Assembly (NCBI GenBank): GCA_017998735.1
Contig: JAGOCN010000065.1
Coordinates: 1 to 7,766, forward strand
Reading direction: 5' to 3'
From: Giesbergeria sp.
GTDB lineage: Bacteria; Pseudomonadota; Gammaproteobacteria; Burkholderiales; Burkholderiaceae_C
DNA: 7,766 nucleotides
The notes below the pieces were generated by a model. It was not told where the DNA came from. It saw nothing but the letters and a program-made list of their open reading frames with translations, and searched no databases. Each line of letters opens with the position of its first letter. Positions within the stretch are counted from its first letter, which is position 1. The translations under genes and the position numbers were made by a program. Shown one piece after another: positions 6,763-7,766 of this stretch.

Positions 6763-7766
6763 ATGAATCCCCTGCTTTCCAGCCTTCAACCCTACCCTTT
6801 CGAGCGCCTGCGCCAGCTGTTTGATGGGGTGGTGCCACCCGCAGGGCTGGCGCCCATCAGCCTTGGCATGGGGGAACCACGCCATGCCACGCCGGTGTTC
6901 GTCCAGCAGGCATTGCAGGACGGGCTGGCAGGTTTGTCGCGTTACCCGTCCACCTTAGGAGAAACAGGGTTGCGCGAAGCTTTCACGGGCTGGCTGGAGC
7001 GCCGCTATGGCGTGGCGCTGGACCCTGCCACGCAGGTGCTGCCCATCAACGGCTCACGCGAGGCGCTGTTTGCCTTTGCCCAGACGGTGGTGGACGCCAG
7101 CGCCACACCGGCGCCGCTGGTGGTTTGCCCCAATCCGTTCTACCAAATCTACGAAGGCGCCGCCCTGCTGGCAGGCGCCACCCCTTACTTTGCCCCCAGC
7201 GATCCGGCGCGCAATTTTGCGGTCCACTGGGACAGCGTGCCGGCAGCGGTGTGGCAGCGCACGCAACTGGTGTTTGTCTGCTCGCCCGGCAACCCCACCG
7301 GCGCCGTGATGCCGCTGGCCGAATGGGAAAAGCTGTTTGCCCTGTCGGACCAGCACGGTTTTGTCATTGCCTCGGACGAGTGCTACAGCGAAATTTACTT
7401 TCAGGGCGAGCCGCCACTGGGAGGTCTGGAAGCGGCCGCCAGGCTGGGGCGCAGCAGCTTTTCAAGGCTGTTGTCCTTCACCAGCCTTTCCAAACGCAGC
7501 AATGTGCCCGGGCTGCGCAGCGGTTTTGTGGCGGGCGATGCCGCGCTGGTGAAGGCCTTTCTGCTCTACCGCACCTACCATGGCAGCGCCATGGGCCCGG
7601 CAGTCCAGGCGGCCAGCATGGCGGCCTGGGGCGATGAGGTGCATGTGCAAGCCAACCGCATGCTGTACCGCCAGAAATTTGAACAGGTGCTGCCGGTGCT
7701 GGCACCGGTGCTGGACGTGGCCCTGCCCGATGCAGGCTTTTACCTGTGGGCGCGCATTCCGGACGC
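6763..7766 (+). CDS. dapC: Succinyldiaminopimelate aminotransferase DapC (C-terminus cut by window edge)
   Basis: PLP-dependent class I/II (fold type I) aminotransferase that converts N-succinyl-2-amino-6-ketopimelate to N-succinyl-LL-2,6-diaminopimelate with glutamate, on the succinylase route to lysine and meso-diaminopimelate. The frame is open to the right edge: 334 codons of an expected 390-405. MNPLLSSLQPYPFERLRQLF (1-20) is the usual DapC opening. NGSREALF (96-103) is the phosphate-side loop; SPGNPTG (174-180) has the PLP-contacting Asn177; Asp205 and Tyr208 in SDECYSE contact the pyridine ring; Lys244 in SLSKRSNVPGLRSGF is the Schiff-base lysine and Arg252 the phosphate ligand. In-frame ATGs at 6739 and 6754 would add 8 or 3 residues; 6763 is chosen by family N-terminus since no start has a strong ribosome site. 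In Burkholderiales dapD and dapE often follow; they would lie beyond the window. Confidence 0.94.
   Translation, partial: MNPLLSSLQPYPFERLRQLFDGVVPPAGLAPISLGMGEPRHATPVFVQQALQDGLAGLSRYPSTLGETGLREAFTGWLERRYGVALDPATQVLPINGSREALFAFAQTVVDASATPAPLVVCPNPFYQIYEGAALLAGATPYFAPSDPARNFAVHWDSVPAAVWQRTQLVFVCSPGNPTGAVMPLAEWEKLFALSDQHGFVIASDECYSEIYFQGEPPLGGLEAAARLGRSSFSRLLSFTSLSKRSNVPGLRSGFVAGDAALVKAFLLYRTYHGSAMGPAVQAASMAAWGDEVHVQANRMLYRQKFEQVLPVLAPVLDVALPDAGFYLWARIPD

Overview
The window looks like the chromosome of a Burkholderiales betaproteobacterium, most likely Comamonadaceae (Polaromonas/Rhodoferax/Acidovorax-like). The reasons are high GC in most genes, a Ralstonia-type intracellular polyhydroxybutyrate (PHB) depolymerase, an RnfB-like ferredoxin with no visible Rnf partners, a DusA-type tRNA dihydrouridine synthase, and an intergenic element resembling a family I recall from Comamonadaceae genomes. 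All of this comes from reading the sequence; no database was searched.

Layout, left to right. (1) Minus strand, cut by the left edge: methylmalonyl-CoA mutase, 616 codons from its ATG at 1850 into the B12-binding domain. (2) A 137-bp divergent promoter region. (3) Plus strand: a GntR/FCD regulator (1988-2623), probably the local controller of the mutase. (4) A 224-bp gap with a hairpin and the repeat-like element. (5) dusA (2848-3963). (6) A 433-bp gap with no convincing full-size gene; it holds a 12-codon ORF behind a strong Shine-Dalgarno sequence, several CTGCA words, and a TTGCA-C-TGCAA palindrome on the likely phaZ promoter. (7) phaZ, intracellular PHB depolymerase (4397-5860), with a low-complexity C-terminal tail. 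(8) A short gap with terminator-like hairpins. (9) An RnfB-like soluble iron-sulfur protein (about 5948-6598) with a non-ATG start. (10) A 164-bp AT-richer gap. (11) dapC, succinyldiaminopimelate aminotransferase, cut by the right edge (334 codons present).

Functionally this is mainly a core-metabolism neighbourhood. Methylmalonyl-CoA mutase links propionyl-CoA to succinyl-CoA, PhaZ releases 3-hydroxybutyrate units from stored PHB, the ferredoxin carries electrons, DapC makes the lysine and cell-wall precursor, and DusA modifies tRNA. The long open frames antisense to the mutase, dusA and phaZ are by-products of GC-rich codon use. I see no phage, transposon, CRISPR, defence or secretion system. 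The points most worth a second look are small: the control region and short ORF before phaZ, the PhaZ tail, the orphan RnfB-like protein, and the repeat element before dusA.
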